Source: Streptomyces changanensis (GTDB lineage: Bacteria; Actinomycetota; Actinomycetes; Streptomycetales; Streptomycetaceae). Taken from it: a stretch of 64,000 bases of DNA. The DNA is taken from assembly GCF_024600715.1 (NCBI RefSeq), contig NZ_CP102332.1, forward strand, positions 930,001-994,000. Reading direction: 5' to 3'. Below are positions 1-10,132 of the stretch, piece after piece. Position numbers and translations under genes: made by a program. Below the pieces are notes generated by a model, which was given only the letters and a program-made list of their open reading frames with translations, made no database searches and was not told where the DNA came from. Position 1 is the stretch's first letter. Each line of letters opens with the position of its first letter.

Positions 1-65
1 TCATGGAGCATCGCCGACGCAGGCCCGGACAGTGAACCCTTGTTGGGGACGGCGATGCGCAGCAT
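1..65 (-). CDS. hisG: ATP phosphoribosyltransferase, N-terminal fragment
   Basis: Only the first 21 codons lie in the window; the gene runs off the left edge. The reverse complement reads MLRIAVPNKGSLS, the usual start of short- and long-form HisG, which condenses ATP with PRPP in the first step of histidine synthesis. The ATG at 65-63 is the obvious start. It lies downstream of hisE on the same strand (137-bp gap), so the two are probably co-transcribed as in other Streptomyces. The fragment is too short to judge the rest of the enzyme. Confidence 0.85.
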   Translation of the reverse strand, partial: MLRIAVPNKGSLSGPASAMLH

Positions 66-202
66 GGGACGTGCTTCCTTTGCGTCGGAGTGCTTCGGGG
101 TGCTTCGGGGTGGGCGCGGCGGTGGTGCCGCGGTCCCGGCCGGACCGGACGGCCCGGCCGTGACCGGCGGGCGGCGGCCCGGGCGGCGGGCGCCCGGGCG
201 GC

Positions 203-475
203 TCAGAGGTGGGCGTAGACGTCGTCGAGCGAGATCCCGCGGGCGACCATCATCACCTGGACGTGGTACAGCAGCTGCGAGATCTCCTCGGCGGCGGCGT
301 CCTTGCCCTCGTACTCGGCGGCCATCCAGACTTCGGCGGCCTCCTCGACGACCTTCTTGCCGATGGCATGGACCCCCTTGTCCACCAGTTCGGCGGTGCG
401 GGAGGTGGCGGGGTCGCCGGTCCTGGCCTTGAGCTCCAGCTCGGCGAAGAGCTGTTCGAAGGTTTTGTTCGCCAT
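203..475 (-). CDS. hisE: Phosphoribosyl-ATP pyrophosphatase
   Basis: A 90-residue protein starting [14 protein letters not shown], with the conserved [17 protein letters not shown] and [14 protein letters not shown] segments of the HisE MazG-like fold. The Glu/Asp side chains of these helices bind Mg. It hydrolyses phosphoribosyl-ATP to phosphoribosyl-AMP, the second step of histidine synthesis, in the cytoplasm. Its length is normal for a stand-alone HisE (not fused to HisI). The reading frame stays open upstream but that part is a shadow of ribH; ATG 475 gives the family-length protein. It sits 34 bp after ribH and ahead of hisG, so the rib and his genes are probably read together. Confidence 0.95.
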   Translation of the reverse strand: MANKTFEQLFAELELKARTGDPATSRTAELVDKGVHAIGKKVVEEAAEVWMAAEYEGKDAAAEEISQLLYHVQVMMVARGISLDDVYAHL

Positions 476-509
476 GATGTCCTCAGGGTACGGGGTGCGG
501 GACTCGCAC

Positions 510-1091
<582 letters not shown>

Positions 1092-1170
1092 TCATGCGCG
1101 CCTGGTCGTACGCGCCGGGGCGTGCGCGACCGGTGGTGCGGGATGGTACGGGGGTGCCGCGGTGCCGGCG

Positions 1171-2490
1171 CTACTGGGTCGCGCAGGGGGACACGTCGGC
1201 CGCGGGGTCGAGCCAGGGCAGGTCGTGGCCCATGCGGTCCCGCTTGGTGCGCAGGTACCGGACGTTGTGCTCGCCGGCCTGCACGGGCATCGCCTCCCGG
1301 CCCAGCACGGTGAGGCCGTGGCGGGCGAGGGCGGCGGTCTTGTCCGGGTTGTTGGTCATGACGCGGACGCTGCGCACACCGAGGTCGGCGAGCATCTCGG
1401 CGCCGGCGGCGTAGTCGCGGGCGTCGGCGGGCAGGCCGAGCTCCAGGTTGGCGTCGAGGGTGTCGCGCCCGCGCTCCTGCAGCTCGTACGCGCGGAGCTT
1501 CGACAGCAGGCCGATGCCACGGCCCTCGTGACCGCGCAGGTAGACGACGACACCGCGGCCGGCCTCCGTGACGCGGTCCATGGCGGCGTGCAGCTGGGGG
1601 CCGCAGTCGCAGCGCAGGGAGTGGAAGACGTCGCCGGTGAGGCACTCGGAGTGGACGCGGACGAGGACGTCCTCGCCGTCCCCGAGGTCGCCGTGGACGA
1701 GGGCGACGTGCTCGACGCCGTCGGTCGTGGAGCGGTAGCCGTACGCGGTGAAGTCACCGTGCGCGGTGGGCAGCCGCACCTCGGCCTCGCGGCGGACGGT
1801 CGGCCGCGGGGCCGGGGCGGGGGCGGCCGCGCGGGCGCCCCCGCGCAGGTGGGCGACGAGGTCCGCGATGGAGATGATCGTCAGGCCGTGCTTGCGGGCG
1901 AACGGGACGAGCTCGGGCAGCCGCAGCATGACGCCGTCCTCGCCGGCGATCTCGACGATCGCCCCGGCCGGGCGGAGTCCGGCGAGCCGGGCGAGGTCCA
2001 CCGCGGCCTCGGTGTGGCCGTCGCGGGCGAGGACGCCACCGGGCCGGGCGCGCAGCGGGAAGACGTGGCCGGGCCGGACGAAGTCCGCCGCCTCGGCGGT
2101 GCCGCTCGCCAGGAGCCGGAGGGTGGTGGCGCGGTCGGCGGCGGAGATGCCGGTGGTGACGCCGTGGGCGGGGGCCGCGTCGACCGAGACGGTGAAGGCG
2201 GTCCCCATGGACTCGGTGTTGTCGGCGACCATCTGCGGGAGCCGCAGGCGGTCCAGCTCGTCGCCCTCCATGGGGGCGCAGATCAGACCGCGGCACTCGC
2301 TCATCATGAAGGCGACGATCTCGGGTGTGACCTTCTCGGCGGCGATGACGAGGTCGCCCTCGTTCTCCCGGTCCTCGTCGTCGACGACCACGACGGGGCG
2401 TCCGGCGGCGATGTCGCGGACGGCCTGCTCGACGGGGTCGAGGGTCAGGTCGGCGGGGTCCCACACGGACAGCTCGGGTGCGGTGGTCAT
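1171..2490 (-). CDS. ribBA: Bifunctional 3,4-dihydroxy-2-butanone-4-phosphate synthase / GTP cyclohydrolase II
   Basis: 439 residues, ATG at 2490. The N-terminal half carries DHBP synthase motifs ([19 protein letters not shown], the [11 protein letters not shown] loop, [24 protein letters not shown]). The C-terminal half carries GTP cyclohydrolase II motifs ([22 protein letters not shown] with the three zinc cysteines, [14 protein letters not shown]). It supplies both riboflavin precursors. Its ATG overlaps the ribM stop as ATGA. The C-terminus reaches the usual [16 protein letters not shown] segment followed by a short tail. Expression is expected to follow the upstream FMN riboswitch. Confidence 0.96.
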   Translation of the reverse strand: MTTAPELSVWDPADLTLDPVEQAVRDIAAGRPVVVVDDEDRENEGDLVIAAEKVTPEIVAFMMSECRGLICAPMEGDELDRLRLPQMVADNTESMGTAFTVSVDAAPAHGVTTGISAADRATTLRLLASGTAEAADFVRPGHVFPLRARPGGVLARDGHTEAAVDLARLAGLRPAGAIVEIAGEDGVMLRLPELVPFARKHGLTIISIADLVAHLRGGARAAAPAPAPRPTVRREAEVRLPTAHGDFTAYGYRSTTDGVEHVALVHGDLGDGEDVLVRVHSECLTGDVFHSLRCDCGPQLHAAMDRVTEAGRGVVVYLRGHEGRGIGLLSKLRAYELQERGRDTLDANLELGLPADARDYAAGAEMLADLGVRSVRVMTNNPDKTAALARHGLTVLGREAMPVQAGEHNVRYLRTKRDRMGHDLPWLDPAADVSPCATQ

Positions 2491-3137
2491 GCCGGTGCTC
2501 CTTCCAGAGCCTTGGCCGGGGTGCGCGTGCGGAGCCACCAGTCGCGCATGCCCCACAGGACGAGGGCGAAGTAGACGACGTAGACGAGGCCGGAGAAGGC
2601 CAGGCCGCTGCCGAAGGCGAGCGGGACGCCGACGACGTCGACGAGGAGCCACGCGAACCAGAACTCGACGAGGCCGCGGGCCTGGGCGACCATCGCGACG
2701 AGCGTGCCGACGAAGATGTACGCGTCGGCCCACGGGCTCCACGACAGCGACGGGTAGAGGGTGAAGAGGCCGCCGACGGCGAGGGTGCCCGCGACGGCGC
2801 CGGCCACGAGGAACCCGCGCTCCCGCCAGGTGGCGAAGCGGACGGCGATGGAGCCGTCCTGGGCCTGGCCGCGGCCGAGCCGCCACTGCCGCCAGCCCCA
2901 CAGGGCGACGGTGATGACGAGGAGCTGCTTGCCGACCCCGCCGGAGAGGTGGGCGGAGGCGTAGGCCGCGACGAGGACGACACCGGACAGGAGTTGGGCG
3001 GGCCACGTCCACAGGGAGCGGCGCCAGCCGAGGGCGAGGGCGGCGAGGCCGATGGTGTTGCCGAGCAGGTCGGACCAGATGATGCGCTGTCCGAAGGCGG
3101 CGAACGCCTCGCTGTTGAGCCAGTCCAGGGCGCTCAC
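2487..3137 (-). CDS. ribM: PnuC-family riboflavin transporter RibM
   Basis: 216 residues from GTG 3137, which overlaps the ribE stop by 4 bp. It has six to seven hydrophobic segments with PnuC-type aromatic motifs ([51 protein letters not shown]). PnuC proteins carry nicotinamide riboside/mononucleotide. The homologue inside actinobacterial rib operons (RibM) has been shown to carry riboflavin, and the position between ribE and ribBA fits that. Riboflavin import is therefore inferred from family and context, not from substrate-specific residues. An open frame extends upstream inside ribE but has no support. Confidence 0.88.
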   Translation of the reverse strand: MSALDWLNSEAFAAFGQRIIWSDLLGNTIGLAALALGWRRSLWTWPAQLLSGVVLVAAYASAHLSGGVGKQLLVITVALWGWRQWRLGRGQAQDGSIAVRFATWRERGFLVAGAVAGTLAVGGLFTLYPSLSWSPWADAYIFVGTLVAMVAQARGLVEFWFAWLLVDVVGVPLAFGSGLAFSGLVYVVYFALVLWGMRDWWLRTRTPAKALEGAPA

Positions 3138-3736
3138 CGGCTGCCTCCCCGGGTGCCGAGGAGGCGCTCGACGTACTTGGCGATGACGTCGACCTCCAGG
3201 TTGACCGGGTCGCCGGGCTGCTTCGTGCCGAGGGTGGTGAGGGCGAGCGTGGTGGGGATGAGGCTGACGGTGAAGTGGTCGTCGCCCGCCTCGACCACGG
3301 TGAGGCTGACGCCGTCCACCGTGATGGAGCCCTTCTCCACGACGTACCGGGCGAGTTCGGCGGGGAGGGAGACCTTGACGACCTCCCAGTTCTCGGAGGG
3401 GACGCGTTCGACGACGGTGCCGGTGCCGTCGACGTGGCCCTGGACGATGTGTCCGCCGAAGCGACCGTCGGCGACCATGGGCCGCTCCAGGTTGACGGGG
3501 GACCCGACGGTGAGGGCGCCGAGGCTGGAGCGCTTGAGGGTCTCGGCCATCACGTCGGCGGTGAACTCGTCGCCCTCCTGCTCGACGACGGTGAGGCACA
3601 CGCCGTTGACGGCGATCGAGTCGCCGTGCTTCGCGCCCCGGGTGACCACGGGGCCGCGGAGGCGGAAGCGCGAGGCGTCGTCGAGGGTCTCGACGGCGGT
3701 GACCTCACCCAGTTCTTCGACGATTCCGGTGAACAC
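3134..3736 (-). CDS. ribE: Riboflavin synthase, alpha subunit
   Basis: 200 residues beginning [12 protein letters not shown], the invariant start of riboflavin synthase. Two lumazine-binding barrels repeat the pattern: residues about 1-97 with [12 protein letters not shown], and about 98-195 with [34 protein letters not shown]. It dismutates two lumazine molecules to riboflavin. It lies directly after ribD (stop and start abut at 3737/3736) and overlaps ribM by 4 bp, so the five rib genes form one tightly coupled operon. Confidence 0.96.
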   Translation of the reverse strand: MFTGIVEELGEVTAVETLDDASRFRLRGPVVTRGAKHGDSIAVNGVCLTVVEQEGDEFTADVMAETLKRSSLGALTVGSPVNLERPMVADGRFGGHIVQGHVDGTGTVVERVPSENWEVVKVSLPAELARYVVEKGSITVDGVSLTVVEAGDDHFTVSLIPTTLALTTLGTKQPGDPVNLEVDVIAKYVERLLGTRGGSR

Positions 3737-4837
3737 TCACGTCTCCTTGGTGGTGGGGCGGGGGCGGGCGGTGACGCGCAGGTCGGGGCCGATCCGCGTG
3801 GTGTCGGTGACGCTCAGCCGCAGGGCGTCGGCGATGGTGGCGATCCCGGCGTCGCCGAGCACGGCGGGCCCCGCGCCGAGGAGGACCGGGGCGAGGTAGC
3901 CGACGACCTCGTCGACGGCGCCCTCGGCGGCGAAGGCGCCGGCGAGGGTGGGGCCGCCCTCGAGGAGGACGGAGCGGACGCCGCGCTCGTGCAGGGCGGC
4001 GAGGAGGGCGGGGACGGAGAGGCCCCGTCCGCCGGCGGCCCTGGGGAGCCGTACGGTGTCGGTCCCCGCCAGGTGGTCGACGGTGGCGTCGTCGGCGACG
4101 GCGACCAGGGTGGGGGCCGCGTCGTCGAGGACGCGGGCGCCGGGCCTGACCGCGGTGGCCCCGGTGTCGACGACGACCCGCAGCGGCTGGACGGCTCCGT
4201 CGACGCCGCGGACGGCGAGGTGCGGGTCGTCGGCGCGGGCGGTTCCGGAACCGACGACGACGGCGTCCGCCTCGGCGCGCAGGCGGTGGACGTCGGCGCG
4301 GGACTCGGGCGACGTGATCCAGCGGCTGGTGCCGTCGGCGGCGGCGACGCGGCCGTCGAGGGTGGCGGCGTACTTCCAGCGGACGTGGGGGCGGCCGAGG
4401 CGTACGGAGGTGAGCCAGGCGGCGTTGCCCGCCTCGGCCTCGTCGGCGAGCAGGCCCCCCTCGACCCGGACGCCCGCCGCGCGGAGGGTGTCGGCTCCGC
4501 CGGTGGCCCGCGGGTCCGGATCGGCGACGGCGTAGACGACGCGGGCGATCCCGGCCTCTATCAGGGCCTGCGCGCAGGGGCCGGTGCGGCCGGTGTGGTT
4601 GCAGGGTTCGAGGGTGACGTAGGCGGTGCCGCCGCGGGCGAGGACGCCCGCCGCGCGCAGGGCGTGCACCTCGGCGTGCGGGTTGCCGGCCCGCTCGTGG
4701 TACCCGGTGCCCACCTCGTGGCCGGAGGCGTCCAGGACGACGCACCCGACGACCGGGTTGGGGCTGGTGGAGCCGAGTCCGCGGGCGGCGAGCGCGACGG
4801 CTCGGCGCATGGCGTCCACATCGGCTACTGGGGCCAC
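3737..4837 (-). CDS. ribD: Bifunctional diaminohydroxyphosphoribosylaminopyrimidine deaminase / reductase
   Basis: 366 residues from GTG 4837, chosen because AGGAGG lies 5 nt upstream. The longer open frame to about 5002 runs into the riboswitch. The N-terminal cytidine-deaminase-like zinc domain shows NPHAEVHAL (His/Glu) and LEPCNHTGRTGPCAQAL (both zinc cysteines). The C-terminal reductase domain shows RWKYAATLDGRVAAADGTSRWITS, VVVGSGTARADDP and LLEGGPTLAGAF. It performs two consecutive steps of riboflavin synthesis. It is the first gene after the FMN riboswitch. Confidence 0.95.
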   Translation of the reverse strand: MAPVADVDAMRRAVALAARGLGSTSPNPVVGCVVLDASGHEVGTGYHERAGNPHAEVHALRAAGVLARGGTAYVTLEPCNHTGRTGPCAQALIEAGIARVVYAVADPDPRATGGADTLRAAGVRVEGGLLADEAEAGNAAWLTSVRLGRPHVRWKYAATLDGRVAAADGTSRWITSPESRADVHRLRAEADAVVVGSGTARADDPHLAVRGVDGAVQPLRVVVDTGATAVRPGARVLDDAAPTLVAVADDATVDHLAGTDTVRLPRAAGGRGLSVPALLAALHERGVRSVLLEGGPTLAGAFAAEGAVDEVVGYLAPVLLGAGPAVLGDAGIATIADALRLSVTDTTRIGPDLRVTARPRPTTKET

Positions 4838-4996
4838 CGGGTCCTCCTGCCTCGTCGGGCACGGACTCCGGGGCTGTCGATGACGACAGGGAGCGGGTAC
4901 GACACCGCCGTCCGGGTACGCCACGGCGCCGACCGGCGACCGGGAACGCCCGGCGACCGGCAGACGGCCGGCGCACCCCTGCTGGGGTCGCCCGCC

Positions 4997-5123
4997 GCGC
5001 ACTGCCTCCCATCCGGACTTTCACCGTCGGTCCAGGAATTTCACCTGGTCAACCGGCCACTGGATGCGGCCGGGTCGCGGACTGTAACCGCCGGTTCGGA
5101 ATTACACCGACCCCGGAGTGCGC
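4997..5123 (-). promoter_or_regulatory. FMN riboswitch (RFN element) controlling the rib operon
   Basis: On the minus strand the region has the RFN core: GGTGTAATTCCGAACCGGCG, GGTTACAGTCCGCGACC, TTGACCAGGTGAAATTCCTG and GACGGTGAAAGTCCGGATGG. It is closed by a P1 helix GCGCACT (5123-5117) with AGTGCGC (5003-4997). This is the conserved FMN aptamer. Binding of FMN is expected to lower rib expression. About 160 nt separate it from the ribD GTG, and the AGGAGG of ribD lies in that leader. No T-tract terminator is visible, so control of initiation or a G+C-rich hairpin is more likely (inference). Confidence 0.96.
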
Positions 5124-5250
5124 TGCTGCTGATACAGGGCAAGTGTGCCACGGCGACGCCCCGCCCATACGGGTGATCCTCTGTGGAGTGACTCACAGCG
5201 TCCGGTGAATCGGTGCGCGGTCACCGGCTCCCACCTCCGCGCGGATCAAT

Positions 5251-5292
5251 TGGTCCAGACCTATTGACGCTCTGGTCTAGTCCTCTTAATGT
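5251..5292 (+). promoter_or_regulatory. Chitinase promoter with paired 12-bp direct repeats (DasR-type)
   Basis: Two imperfect direct repeats, TGGTCCAGACCT (5251-5262) and TGGTCTAGTCCT (5273-5284), lie 22 bp apart, i.e. on one face of the helix. A -35-like TTGACG (5264-5269) sits between them and a -10-like TAATGT (5287-5292) follows after a 17-bp spacer. Streptomyces chitinase promoters typically have such repeats, and TGGTCTAGACCA is the core of the DasR (GlcNAc-responsive GntR) box. Induction by chitin oligomers and repression through DasR is inferred from this. Confidence 0.85.
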
Positions 5293-5411
5293 CTGCGTCA
5301 CCTCTCCGCGGAGACCGCCCTCCGGTGTGCGCACACCCGGGCCCGGCACGACCAATCCCCTGCCATACGCCGCACGTTGTGTGAAGCCCGACTCCCCAGG
5401 AGGAGCCGACC

Positions 5412-7754
5412 GTGCTGTCATCCCCCCGTGCGAGGGCCTCGCTGCTCGCATCCGGCGCCGCCGTCGCCGGACTGCTGCTCAGCTCGCTCTCGGGCGGCGT
5501 CTCCCACGCCGCCGTCGACAACGAGTCCTGTCGCCCCGACGGTCTGTACAAGACCCCCGGCGTGGACGTCCCGTACTGCTCCGTCTACGACGCCCAGGGC
5601 CGCGAGAAGATGGGCGCCGACCACCAGCGCCGCGTCATCGGCTACTTCACCGGCTGGCGCACCGGCAAGGACGGGACCCCCGCGTACCTCGCCTCGAACA
5701 TCCCGTGGGACAAGATCACCCACATCAACTACGCCTTCGCCCACGTCGGCGGGGACAACAAGATCTCCGTCGGGGGCGACTCTCCGAACAACGCCGCCAC
5801 CGGCATGACCTGGCCGGGCGTCCCGGGCGCCGAGATGGACCCGGGCCTGCCGTACAAGGGCCACTTCAACCTGCTGAACAAGTACAAGAAGCAGCACCCC
5901 GACGTGAAGACGCTGATCTCGGTCGGGGGCTGGGCGGAGACCGGCGGCTACTTCGACGACGGAGGCAAGCGCGTCGCTTCCGGCGGCTTCTACTCGATGG
6001 CGACCAACGCCGACGGCTCGGTCAACCACGCCGGGATCAACACCTTCGCCGACTCGGCGGTCGCGTTCGTCAAGAAGTACGGCTTCAACGGCGTCGACAT
6101 CGACTACGAGTACGCGACGACCATGAAGGACGCCGGCAACCCGCTCGACTGGTCGATCGCCAACCCCCGCCGCGCGGGCCTCGTCCAGGGCTACTCGGCA
6201 CTGATGAAGACCCTGCGCGAGAAGCTCGACCGCGCCGGGGCCGCCGACGGGCGCCACTACATGCTGACCGTGGCCGCCCCCTCGTCGGGGTACCTGCTGC
6301 GCGGCATGGAGACGTACCAGCAGCAGAAGTACCTCGACTACGTCAACATCATGTCCTACGACCTGCACGGCGCCTGGAACGAGTACGTCGGCCCCAACGC
6401 CTCGCTCTTCGACGACGGCAAGGACGCCGAGCTCGCCGCGGCCAACGTGTACGGCAGCCAGCAGTACGGCGGCATCGGCTACCTCAACACCGACTGGGCG
6501 TACCACTACTTCCGCGGCTCCATGCCCGCCGGACGCATCAACATCGGCCTGCCCTACTACACGCGCGGCTTCAAGAACGTGCAGGGCGGCACCGACGGCC
6601 TGTGGGGCAGGGCGGCGGCGACCAGCTGCCCGGCCGGCTCCGGCCTGACCAAGTGCGGTGACGGCGCGGTCGGCATCGACAACCTCTGGCACGACAAGGA
6701 CGACAACGGCAAGGAGTCCCCGGCGGGCTCCAACCCGATGTGGCACGCCAAGAACCTGGAGAAGGGCGTCACCGGGGACTACCTGAAGAGCTACGGCTTC
6801 CCCGCCGACACCCGGCTGACCGGCACCTACGCCCGCAAGTACGACTCGACGCTCGTCGCGCCGTGGCTGTGGAACGCCGAGAAGAAGGTCTTCCTGTCGA
6901 CGGAGGACGAGCAGTCGGTGGCCCGCAAGGCCGACTACGTGGTCGACAAGGGCATCGGCGGCACGATGGTCTGGGAACTGGCCGGCGACTACGCGTGGAA
7001 CGCGGCGAAGGGCCAGTACGAGCCCGGCTCGACGCTGACCACGCTGATGTACGACAAGTTCAAGGCGGCCGCCCCGTACGGCGCGAAGGTCTCGAACAAG
7101 GCGCTGCCCACCAAGGCCGTGGACATCGGCGTGGGGTTCGGCGAGTTCAAGCTCGGTGACTCCAACTACCCGATCACGCCCAAGGTGAAGATCACCAACA
7201 ACACGAAGACGACGCTCCCGGGCGGCACGGAGTTCCAGTTCGACTACGCCACCTCCGCCCCCGGCAACGCCTCCGACCAGTCCGGCTTCGGCACGAAGGT
7301 GATCAGCAGCGACCACACGGGCGGCAACGTGGGCGGGTTGAAGGGCGACTTCCACCGCGTCTCGCTGAAGCTGCCGGCCTGGCAGACCCTCGCGCCGGGC
7401 GCGTCGGTGGAGCTGTCGTTCAACTACTACCTGCCGGTGTCGACCCCGTCGAACTGGACGGTGAACATCGCGGGCACGACGTACGCGCTCGCCGGCGACC
7501 TGGCGCGCGGCACCACCGTCGTGGAGCCCGGCACGGGCACCGGGCCGACGCCGGGACCGACCGACCCGACGCCCACGCCCACACCCACGCCGGGCGCGTG
7601 CACGGCGCCGGCGTGGGACGCGGCGGCCTCGTACGGCGGCGGCGCGACCGTGTCGCACGGGAACCACACCTGGAAGGCGAAGTGGTGGACGCGGGGCGAG
7701 GAGCCCGGCTCCACCGGCGAGTGGGGCGTCTGGCAGGACCTGGGTTCCTGCTGA
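5412..7754 (+). CDS. Secreted GH18 chitinase with C-terminal chitin-binding domain
   Basis: 780 residues from GTG 5412, with AGGAGG 8 nt upstream. A Sec-type signal peptide covers about residues 1-34 (hydrophobic core then SHA/AVD). A GH18 barrel begins near residue 75 ([10 protein letters not shown]) and holds the catalytic motif VDIDYEY, with Asp229, Asp231 and the proton donor Glu233. Residues about 555-700 form a beta-rich module resembling those after other Streptomyces chitinase barrels. A Thr/Pro-rich linker (about 700-730) precedes a CBM5/12-type domain ([31 protein letters not shown]). It hydrolyses chitin outside the cell. It is transcribed away from the rib operon. Confidence 0.95.
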   Translation: MLSSPRARASLLASGAAVAGLLLSSLSGGVSHAAVDNESCRPDGLYKTPGVDVPYCSVYDAQGREKMGADHQRRVIGYFTGWRTGKDGTPAYLASNIPWDKITHINYAFAHVGGDNKISVGGDSPNNAATGMTWPGVPGAEMDPGLPYKGHFNLLNKYKKQHPDVKTLISVGGWAETGGYFDDGGKRVASGGFYSMATNADGSVNHAGINTFADSAVAFVKKYGFNGVDIDYEYATTMKDAGNPLDWSIANPRRAGLVQGYSALMKTLREKLDRAGAADGRHYMLTVAAPSSGYLLRGMETYQQQKYLDYVNIMSYDLHGAWNEYVGPNASLFDDGKDAELAAANVYGSQQYGGIGYLNTDWAYHYFRGSMPAGRINIGLPYYTRGFKNVQGGTDGLWGRAAATSCPAGSGLTKCGDGAVGIDNLWHDKDDNGKESPAGSNPMWHAKNLEKGVTGDYLKSYGFPADTRLTGTYARKYDSTLVAPWLWNAEKKVFLSTEDEQSVARKADYVVDKGIGGTMVWELAGDYAWNAAKGQYEPGSTLTTLMYDKFKAAAPYGAKVSNKALPTKAVDIGVGFGEFKLGDSNYPITPKVKITNNTKTTLPGGTEFQFDYATSAPGNASDQSGFGTKVISSDHTGGNVGGLKGDFHRVSLKLPAWQTLAPGASVELSFNYYLPVSTPSNWTVNIAGTTYALAGDLARGTTVVEPGTGTGPTPGPTDPTPTPTPTPGACTAPAWDAAASYGGGATVSHGNHTWKAKWWTRGEEPGSTGEWGVWQDLGSC

Positions 7755-7782
7755 CGTCTGACCACGGCGCCTGACGACAGGC

Positions 7783-7830
7783 GGAGACCCGGTGGCGGTG
7801 AGAAAGGCCCTTGCCCGCCGCCGGGTCTCC
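7783..7830 (+). terminator. Hairpin terminator after the chitinase
   Basis: Arms GGAGACCCGGTGGCG and CGCCGCCGGGTCTCC pair over about 15 bp around a 17-nt loop containing GAAAGGCCC. It starts 29 bp after the chitinase stop and is followed by TTGTCGTC. It is a typical Streptomyces G+C-rich terminator without a long T-tract. Confidence 0.8.
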
Positions 7831-7836
7831 TTGTCG

Positions 7837-8010
7837 TCCCCGGGGCGCTCCCGTCGTGTCCGGGCGCTTCCCTCCTGTCCGGGCGTTCCCGTCGTGTCCG
7901 GGGCTCCCGATGATCGGGCGCTTCCGGGCGTTCCCCGCCACTCCCGGGCGTTCGCCCCCCCCCCGGGCGGGTCGGTCGCTTCCGGGCGCTCGATCCCGGG
8001 CGTGCCGGTC
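7837..8010. repeat. Degenerate CGGGCGyTTCC repeats between chitinase and sigma gene
   Basis: Several imperfect copies of a 16-20-bp unit of the form CGGGCGCTTCCC/CGTCGTGTC lie in direct orientation between the chitinase terminator and the sigma-factor GTG. No ORF with Streptomyces third-position bias is apparent. The sigma-factor promoter must be in or next to it. It looks like slippage-derived low-complexity DNA. Confidence 0.6.
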
Positions 8011-8036
8011 GTTTCTCGCGTGGCAGGCTGTCCGGT

Positions 8037-8966
8037 GTGAGCGCCGCAGCCGAGCCAGCCGACGAGTTCCAGAGCCACCGCCCCCGCATGTTCGGTCTCG
8101 CCTACCGCATGCTCGGCTCCGCCGAGGAGGCCGAGGACGTGGTGCAGGACGCCTACCTGCGGTGGAGCGGCGCCGACTGGCGCCAGGTCGAGCACCCGGG
8201 GGCGTGGCTGGCGAAGGTGGTGACCAACCTGTGCCTGAACCGCCTCACCTCGGCGCGCGCCCGGCGCGAGACGTACCCCGGCCCGTGGCTGCCGGAGCCG
8301 GTCGTCACGGAGGGCGAGCCGGGCGGGGTCCTGGGACCGCCGGAGTCCGCGGAGCGGCGCGAGGCGGTGTCGACGGCGCTGCTGGTGCTGCTGGAGCGGC
8401 TGACGCCGACCGAGCGGGCGGTGTACGTGCTGCGGGAGGCGTTCGCCTACGGCCACCGGGAGATCGCCGGGCTCCTGGACGTCAGCGAGGCTCACAGCCG
8501 CCAGCTCCACCACCGGGCCGCGGCGCGGGTGGCCGCCGCGGGAACGCGGTTTCCGGGGCCGGACGAGCGGCGCCACCGGGAGCTGGTCGAGTCCTTCCTG
8601 GCGGCGGCGCGGGAGGGCGATCTGGCCGGGCTGGAGAAGACCCTGGCCGCCGACGTGACCTGGTGGGGCGACGGCGGCGGCGCCGTCTCGGCGGCGCGCC
8701 GTCCCATCACCGGCCGTGAGAAGGTGCTGCGCTTCCTCGCCGGGCTCCTCACCCGCAACGCCGGGATGAACCTGACGTGCGCGGAGGTCAACGGCGCGCC
8801 CGCGCTCGTGGCCCGCGCGGGTGACACGCTCGTCGCGGTCGCGTCGTTCGAGGTGCGTGACGGGGCCGTCACGGCCGTGCACAACGTGGTCAACCCGCGG
8901 AAGCTGGCCTTCGCCGCGCGACAGCTGGCACGGCTGTCACATCCGGGGGCACCCGTCCGGTCGTAG
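8037..8966 (+). CDS. ECF41-type RNA polymerase sigma factor with SnoaL-like C-terminal domain
   Basis: 309 residues (GTG 8037). Region 2 is at about residues 11-75 (MFGLAYRMLGSAEEAEDVVQDAYLRW) and region 4 at about 112-168 (LTPTERAVYVLREAF, YGHREIAGLLDVSEAHSRQLHHR). A SnoaL/NTF2-like domain fills about 180-290. The three ECF41 signatures are present: WLPEP (84-88), DGGGA (212-216) and NPRKL (286-290). In this family the C-terminal domain, rather than a separate anti-sigma, modulates activity, and the target is usually the adjacent oxidoreductase/epimerase gene. Here that is the SDR gene 35 bp downstream. No anti-sigma gene is adjacent, as expected. Confidence 0.92.
   Translation: MSAAAEPADEFQSHRPRMFGLAYRMLGSAEEAEDVVQDAYLRWSGADWRQVEHPGAWLAKVVTNLCLNRLTSARARRETYPGPWLPEPVVTEGEPGGVLGPPESAERREAVSTALLVLLERLTPTERAVYVLREAFAYGHREIAGLLDVSEAHSRQLHHRAAARVAAAGTRFPGPDERRHRELVESFLAAAREGDLAGLEKTLAADVTWWGDGGGAVSAARRPITGREKVLRFLAGLLTRNAGMNLTCAEVNGAPALVARAGDTLVAVASFEVRDGAVTAVHNVVNPRKLAFAARQLARLSHPGAPVRS
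8935..8957 (+). promoter_or_regulatory. Possible ECF41-dependent promoter before the SDR gene
   Basis: TGTCACA (8935-8941), the -35 motif reported for ECF41 sigma factors, occurs in the last codons of the sigma gene. CGTC (8954-8957), matching the reported -10, follows after 12 nt. That spacing is shorter than usual, so the -10 assignment is uncertain; CGTA at 8962 is an alternative. The site is about 45 bp from the ATG it would serve. Confidence 0.4.
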
Positions 8967-9001
8967 CCGGTGACACACCCCGGCGACGGAAGGACGGACC
9001 C

Positions 9002-9757
9002 ATGGGCACGATCGTGGTGACGGGCGGTACGGGCACACTCGGGCGGCACGTCACCGAACGGCTGCGCGCGGACGGACACGAGGTGCGGGTGGTCAGCCGC
9101 CACTCGGCGCCGTACGCCGTCGACCTGCGCGACGGCAGGGGCCTGGACGCGGCGGTGACGGGCGCCGGCACGGTCGTCCACTGCGCCAGTTCCCCGCGCG
9201 GCGGCGACGAGCGCGCCGCCCACCACCTGCTCGACGCGGCGCGGCGGGCGGGGGTCGGCCACCTGGTGTACATCTCGATCGTCGGCGTCGACCGCGTCCC
9301 CCTCGGCTACTACCGGACGAAGCTGGCCGTGGAGCGGCTCGTCGAGGCGTCGGCGACGGGGTGGACGATCCTGCGGACGACGCAGTTCCACGACCTCGTC
9401 GTACGGGTGCTGGAGGGGTGCGCCCGGCTGCCGGTGCTCCCCGTGCCCGCGGGCGTCGCGGACCAGCCGGTCGAGGTCACGGAGGTGGCGGCCCGCCTCG
9501 CGGAGCTGGCCGGGGCGGGTCCCGCCGGGCGCGTACCGGACCTCGGAGGCCCGCAGGTGCTCCCGTTCGAGGAACTGGCCCGCGCCTACCTGCGGGCGAG
9601 CGGGCGGCGTCGGCGCGTGGTGCCGGTACCGCTGGCGGGCCCGACGTACCGCGCCTTCCGCGCCGGGGGTCATCTGGCGCCGGAGCGTGCGTCCGGCACG
9701 GGCACCTTCGAGCAGTACCTGGAGCGCCGCTTCGGGGCGGGCGCGCCACCGCGCTGA
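9002..9757 (+). CDS. NAD(P)-binding SDR/NmrA-like oxidoreductase or epimerase
   Basis: 251 residues. The N-terminal Rossmann motif GGTGTLGRHV (residues about 8-17) is followed by HEVRVVSR. A central HLVYISIVGVDRVPLGYYRTKLAVE stretch holds the YxxxK pair of atypical SDRs (YYRTK, about 104-108). The protein resembles NmrA/TMR-type NAD(P)-binding proteins that sense or reduce small molecules. It directly follows the ECF41 sigma factor, the arrangement in which the oxidoreductase is the main ECF41 target. The substrate is unknown. Confidence 0.88.
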   Translation: MGTIVVTGGTGTLGRHVTERLRADGHEVRVVSRHSAPYAVDLRDGRGLDAAVTGAGTVVHCASSPRGGDERAAHHLLDAARRAGVGHLVYISIVGVDRVPLGYYRTKLAVERLVEASATGWTILRTTQFHDLVVRVLEGCARLPVLPVPAGVADQPVEVTEVAARLAELAGAGPAGRVPDLGGPQVLPFEELARAYLRASGRRRRVVPVPLAGPTYRAFRAGGHLAPERASGTGTFEQYLERRFGAGAPPR

Positions 9758-10132
9758 GGATGGCCGGCGCCGGACGCGCACTCGGGCTGACGCCGGGCCC
9801 GCACTGGGCGGCGCCGGTCCCGCACCGGGACTGACGCTGCGCCTGCACCGGCCGGCGCCGGGCCCCCAGGGCCCGCGCTGGGCCCGGTGCTGGGCGACGC
9901 TGGGGCTCGCACGGGCCCGCACTGGGCAACGCTGGGGCTCGTGCGCGCTGAGGCGGCGGGCTGAGGCGGGGGGCGGGCGCCCGGCTGCCGCTTGACCCGG
10001 GGGCGCCGGGCCGGGAGGCGGGGCGGTCGGCCCGCGCCTGGCTGCGGCCGGGCAGGTCGGCCGGTGGCGGCGGGACGGCGCGGCGGGGTAAGTGGGCCGT
10101 CGCCGTCGGCCGGTGACGCAGGTCGGCGGGGG
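9758..10132. repeat. Intergenic low-complexity region with degenerate direct repeats
   Basis: This 375-bp gap between the SDR gene and the convergent ROK gene is dominated by imperfect copies of GCCCGCACTGGGC and of GGGCAACGCTGGGGCTCG. The clearest pair is GACGCTGGGGCTCG near 9896 and AACGCTGGGGCTCG near 9928. All reading frames are open through it because of base composition, but none looks protein-like. No clear terminator hairpin was resolved. Confidence 0.55.

Noticed and set aside
3737..5002. A longer ribD start at about 5002
   Set aside because: It would translate part of the FMN riboswitch; the GTG at 4837 has an AGGAGG and gives the family-length protein.
5418..8882. A 1154-codon minus-strand frame across the chitinase and sigma gene
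   Set aside because: It is antisense to conserved domains on the plus strand, with no recognisable motif and an Arg/Gly/Val-rich composition.
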